From: Trogon surrucura
Taxonomy: Eukaryota > Chordata > Aves > Trogoniformes > Trogonidae
NCBI GenBank assembly: GCA_020746105.1
Contig: CM036618.1
Span: 122,561,280-122,625,279, forward strand
Direction of reading: 5' to 3'
DNA length: 64,000 nucleotides
Shown here: piece by piece, positions 59,801 through 64,000 of the stretch
How positions within the stretch are numbered: the stretch's first letter is position 1
How the letters are laid out: each line of letters opens with the position of its first letter
The notes under the pieces: generated by a model
Database searches by the model: none
Seen by the model: only the letters and a program-made list of their open reading frames with translations
What the model was told of the DNA's origin: nothing
Translations under genes and position numbers: made by a program

Positions 59801-62800
59801 GCATGACTCAGTGGATGTGAAAAATGATCCTTCTGAAGCAATGGGCTTAAAAACATACCAAATAATAATCTTTCTCCATGATTTGTCCCTACTCTGCACT
59901 TTCTCCATCCATTTAACAAACACAAAGGTGCTTCAACGCTGCTCTGGATTACAGAACATTTCATTAGACCTTCATCTCTCACCGGAAATAAGAAAAAAAC
60001 TGCAGCCTGCAGCTGTTTCACCCTAGGTTTCATTTCCTGTGCTGAGGTAATTCCTGCTATCTGAGTAGGAAACTTGCTAACCTGCTGAACTCAGACCTGC
60101 AAAAGGACCGTCTTGCTTCATAGGGCATAGTCCCATAACAGATTTTCCCCTTTCAAATCAAGTAATACACAATAGCTCCAGCCGTTCAGGTAATGGTCAG
60201 ACACTTATAACTGCATTACTGTAAAATGGTCATAGAGCATATGTTCATATTTCACATGCCGGGATAGATTTTCAAAATAGCTCAGTATTTACAGCTTCAG
60301 AAGATTTTCACTCCTTTATGGGCCCATGAGTGAAATGCATGAATTTTCAAGCGCTCTGCACCCAGTAAGAACAAACAGTCCTTTTCATATCACTTGTAGA
60401 GCAATTGACCATTTCTCAGAGGACATTGTCAAAAGTTGTTCCAGCAGCATTGCTGCCTAATGGCACCAAACATTTCCTGCAAAATAAAGATAGGCTTACT
60501 TAGCTTTTCAAAATAATCAATTCGAAAAACTGGGGCAGAGAACATGTGGAATGTATTAACTTATCCTGATTTCCAGGAGGAACTGACAGTTGGTTTGTAC
60601 AAGAGTAGGCCATCCTCTCGCCATGTAAGCTTTGCATTTCAGGAATTTAGAAACTGGTCTGGAGGGAAAAAAGAGTAATAATTCCTTTCTTGCTGAACTC
60701 ATACATAAAAGGATCTGAGCTCAGAGGTTTTTTGCCACTTTGCTTTCTAAAAAATAGATTCTCCAAAACATGAGTACATTTTGATAATATGTACGAGTCA
60801 CAAAAGCAAGTTTACATAGTCTGGTGCTTCCCACTACATAAAAGATGTTTCTGCTACAATTCCAGTTAAGAAACAAGAGCCAAGTACGGTGACTGAAGCA
60901 CAGAAGATGCTCCAGAAAAGACTGTTCTCTGTTTAATGATCTCAGAAAAACAGGCAAAGCAGAGAGCTGACTGTTCACCATCATCACTGTTACTCTGTTC
61001 TTCAGTACATGCGCATGTCTGCACAAGTACCTTTCTACAGGCTGTTACAGAAGCACAAGTGGCTTAGTAATAAATCTGAATTCAAGCATAAAATCTTAAG
61101 ACTATTTCTCCATTTTTCTTGTTTGGAACAAGTCTTTCCCCCCTCATTTTTGGTTCAAAACTGAAAAACTGGACAAATTTATGTAATGCTTCTTGACTTT
61201 CATTTTGGTAAACTTCACATAAATCCCTGAAATACCGTACAGCAAAACCACAGTTGTGGAACTAAAAAAACCCTAGGTAAAAACAGGGAATCAGCATTGC
61301 TTGCAGAGCCTGCTTCCCATTTGGGAATCACTAAAAAGCTACAGAATTTCAGTGGGACTGAGGCACCTTGAGATCTCCTAATCCTTCCTTGCAAAAACTC
61401 CAAGCAAAAACGCTACAACTTAACTACCGATTCTAACACATTCGGTTGCCTGGCCAGTAATCACTGCACACCGGAGTGGCGTTTTAATGTTTATAAAACT
61501 GCAAGCAATGGTAACAGTTTTCAAATTCTTAAGGGTAAAATTTTAGCTTTAAATTATGCCTCTGTTAAAATTTTACATCTTTCACTTTGCCACTTCCCCT
61601 CTTCTACACCTACGATCCTTTGTGGCAGCTCCTGCATTTCAGAAAACTCAGCAGCGCTGTAACTTACTCTAATTTTGCTACCTTGCAAATATACTCACAG
61701 GGAAATCTGGGCATCCCCCTTAAGGCAATTCAGCGCAGACAGAAAATGCTGGAGAGTTTAATAAGGCAGTATGAGAACACACAAAATACAGAAGTAAAGA
61801 GAACAGCCATCAAAGCTAAAAGAGATGGTATATGCGACAGTACTGAAATCACCTCTGACAGCTGAGGTAAACTACCACACTGCAAAAGTATCACTTCACC
61901 TCACGTTCAGCACAAACCACAAGCAAATTGCAAACCACTGAGCAAATGGGCTTCACTATTCTACAAGTTTACAAAAATGCAAAGACTTCACTTCTGCACT
62001 ATAACATTACAGCCTTGGTTGCCAGCAAACTGCACTCAGATGTTGCTCCTCTGACATCATTAATCTCCATGGAAACCTTAGAATGACTGTTGGCCTGAAA
62101 TAGGTTCTGTCATCCCAGATCAACTCAAAAGTAGTCCAGCAAAAGATCTTATATCTTATTTTTTGACTGTACACTTTTACCAGTGAGCACAGCTGAAGAA
62201 TTACAATTTCTGGGACTGCTATGAAATAGAGTTTTCATTCCTAACAATCAGAACATACATAAGGTGAACTATTTTTCCAGTTGAGGCTAAGATACAGAGA
62301 ATCAAAGATTACCTACTTCTAGAGTCAGGTATACCTGTATTGAATGTTAGAAGATGATTAAAGCCACAAGATCAGGCTCCTACGAATCTGTTTTATCTCT
62401 GCACAGCTTCATCCTCTTGGAAGATGGGTGCAGGGCAAGCAAAGAAGTCTTTCTAAAGGTATTGATTAAAATTTACTTTTTGGGGTCATACAGGAAATGC
62501 CCACTTCAAGTGCAGTGCAACCAGAGGGGTTGTGCTGGTCTGTCCTTCTCCATATCAACACAGCCACCCCATGACCAATGTCCCCAGCACAGGGTGAAGG
62601 CAGTTACTCAGAGATGTTTTACCAAGCAAATAGGCCCTCTGTAAACAAGTTTTGTGCTGAGTTAAACTGACAAATTGAGGCAGAGATACACTAAATGTCA
62701 GGAAAGCTCTTTTCTTGGCAAGAAGCCCCGTACACAGATTGTTTCTATAAGGAAAGTATACTGCTTAGGTATACACAAATGCATATGTTATATAGACGTA

Positions 62801-64000
62801 TAGTTGTATATTTTTATAGCTCAAAATTGAGAGTAATCTGTAAAAAGGAGATTTCAGACTTGCATAGTTTCAAGTGTCATGCAGCATTAAAATTTGCTTT
62901 CTTTAATGTAATTCAGTAATTGTTATGAATTTCCAGGGATAATAATAGTAAACTGGCATACAATTTCTTTTGAGACACATGTAAGGAAAAAAAAAAAAAG
63001 ACAGGCAAAAGAAAACAATGGGAAAAAATGAAATAGTATATAAGGATTTGTACTTATTTCATTCATTTTCAGCAGTCCTAAAAGGAGTTATCTCCATTTA
63101 GAGCAGCAAGCACTCAGACATTTCCAGGAAAAAAAAGCCTACCTTACTTCCTTAGTTCTGACCTTCCCTACTTTAACTATTACAAGTCATTCCCCGATCA
63201 GTTTCTTTCTGTTCTGGGTAGAAAACTTCCTTCATAGTTTATTTGTCCACTTTCAAACCCAATGAAGTCCTAGGACTCTCTGTATGGCTGGAGCATTTTT
63301 TTTAGATACTGTGGTAATACACTAAAGCAGAAATATCTCAATGCAAGGTTGTTAATGGGCTCACTAACGTGAGTAACACTGCTGATTGCTGGTAACATCC
63401 GAGGTACACTGTCACGTCGGGGAGGTTTTGTCTGATTCCTTGTTTTAGCTCAGCAGCACACAGACATGCACTACACAGAACTGCATGAACTTGGTAGACA
63501 ACTTATTGATCAACATGTGTATTGAATTTACAAGTTCATTTGTTAACGAGTAAGCTGTGAAGTGAAACACTAGAGAACCACAGCATCTGTGCAGAGAAGT
63601 CCACATCAACTCATAAGGGGATGCAAGCTTTGCTGTATTTTATAGGAAACCAATCTGAGAGATCACAGGTCTTGACTCTTATATCTTTGAACAGCAGGAT
63701 ATAATCTTTGCTAGCACTGGTCTCTGAACAAGCCTCAGTCAACCATCAGCAAGCCCTCTTGAATGCTTCGTAAGTGTTGGGTGCTTTGCACATCTAGTTT
63801 TTTATGAGACAAAGGGAGAAGAGAATAGGACTTATACATCTGATGAGTAAGATGTTGTATTGGGACCTTCAGCCAGTAACTGAGGTGTTCAAAACCACAC
63901 ACTCTCTAATTTTGTCCCTTCTCCAACTAACTAGCAGAAATAACAAGGCAGCTGCATGATGACATGCTTTTTAGTGAAGTGCTGGGGAAAGAGGAGTGAA
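53821..64000. other. Non-coding upstream DNA, right end of window
   Basis: 10 kb of AT-rich sequence with poly-A/T runs only. No exon, RNA gene or transposon that I recognise. By synteny known from other vertebrates the next gene in this direction would be PLCB1, but none of its exons is seen here. Confidence 0.6.

Overview
This window is vertebrate nuclear DNA and almost certainly avian. It is AT-rich and mostly non-coding. It carries six CR1 LINE fragments ending in the typical ATTCTGTG-type 3' repeats, and one solo LTR of an avian endogenous-retrovirus type. I see no bacterial, plasmid or phage features.

The one protein-coding gene I can support is PLCB4 (phosphatidylinositol-specific phospholipase C beta-4), on the minus strand. 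Ten coding exons lie between 31736 (the ATG) and 2660. Every boundary has canonical GT/AG splice sites. The exons join in frame into 853 nt (284 codons plus one base): the PH domain and most of the EF-hand region. The catalytic X/Y barrel, the C2 domain and the C-terminal coiled coil must lie to the left of position 1. The first coding exon starts only 17 nt before the ATG, at a good splice acceptor, so at least one non-coding 5' exon and the promoter lie at higher coordinates. Two locally CpG-rich patches (about 32570-32710 and 41195-41300) are speculative candidates for these.

Layout: 1-2659 is the downstream intron. 2660-15121 holds exons 10 to 5, with introns that contain a purine-rich tract, a 23-bp minisatellite and a perfect 18-bp-arm inverted repeat. 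15122-24327 is a 9.2-kb intron with little structure. 24328-26237 holds exons 4, 3 and 2. The 5.4-kb intron between exons 2 and 1 (26238-31652) is about half transposable element: three CR1 copies and the LTR, all apparently in the sense orientation of PLCB4. 31754-64000 is 5' flank or 5'-UTR intron, with two plus-strand CR1 copies, one decayed CR1 copy and a few microsatellites. I recognise no further gene there.

I did not find a convincing new biological system. The findings below concern gene structure, the transposon landscape and local DNA structure.
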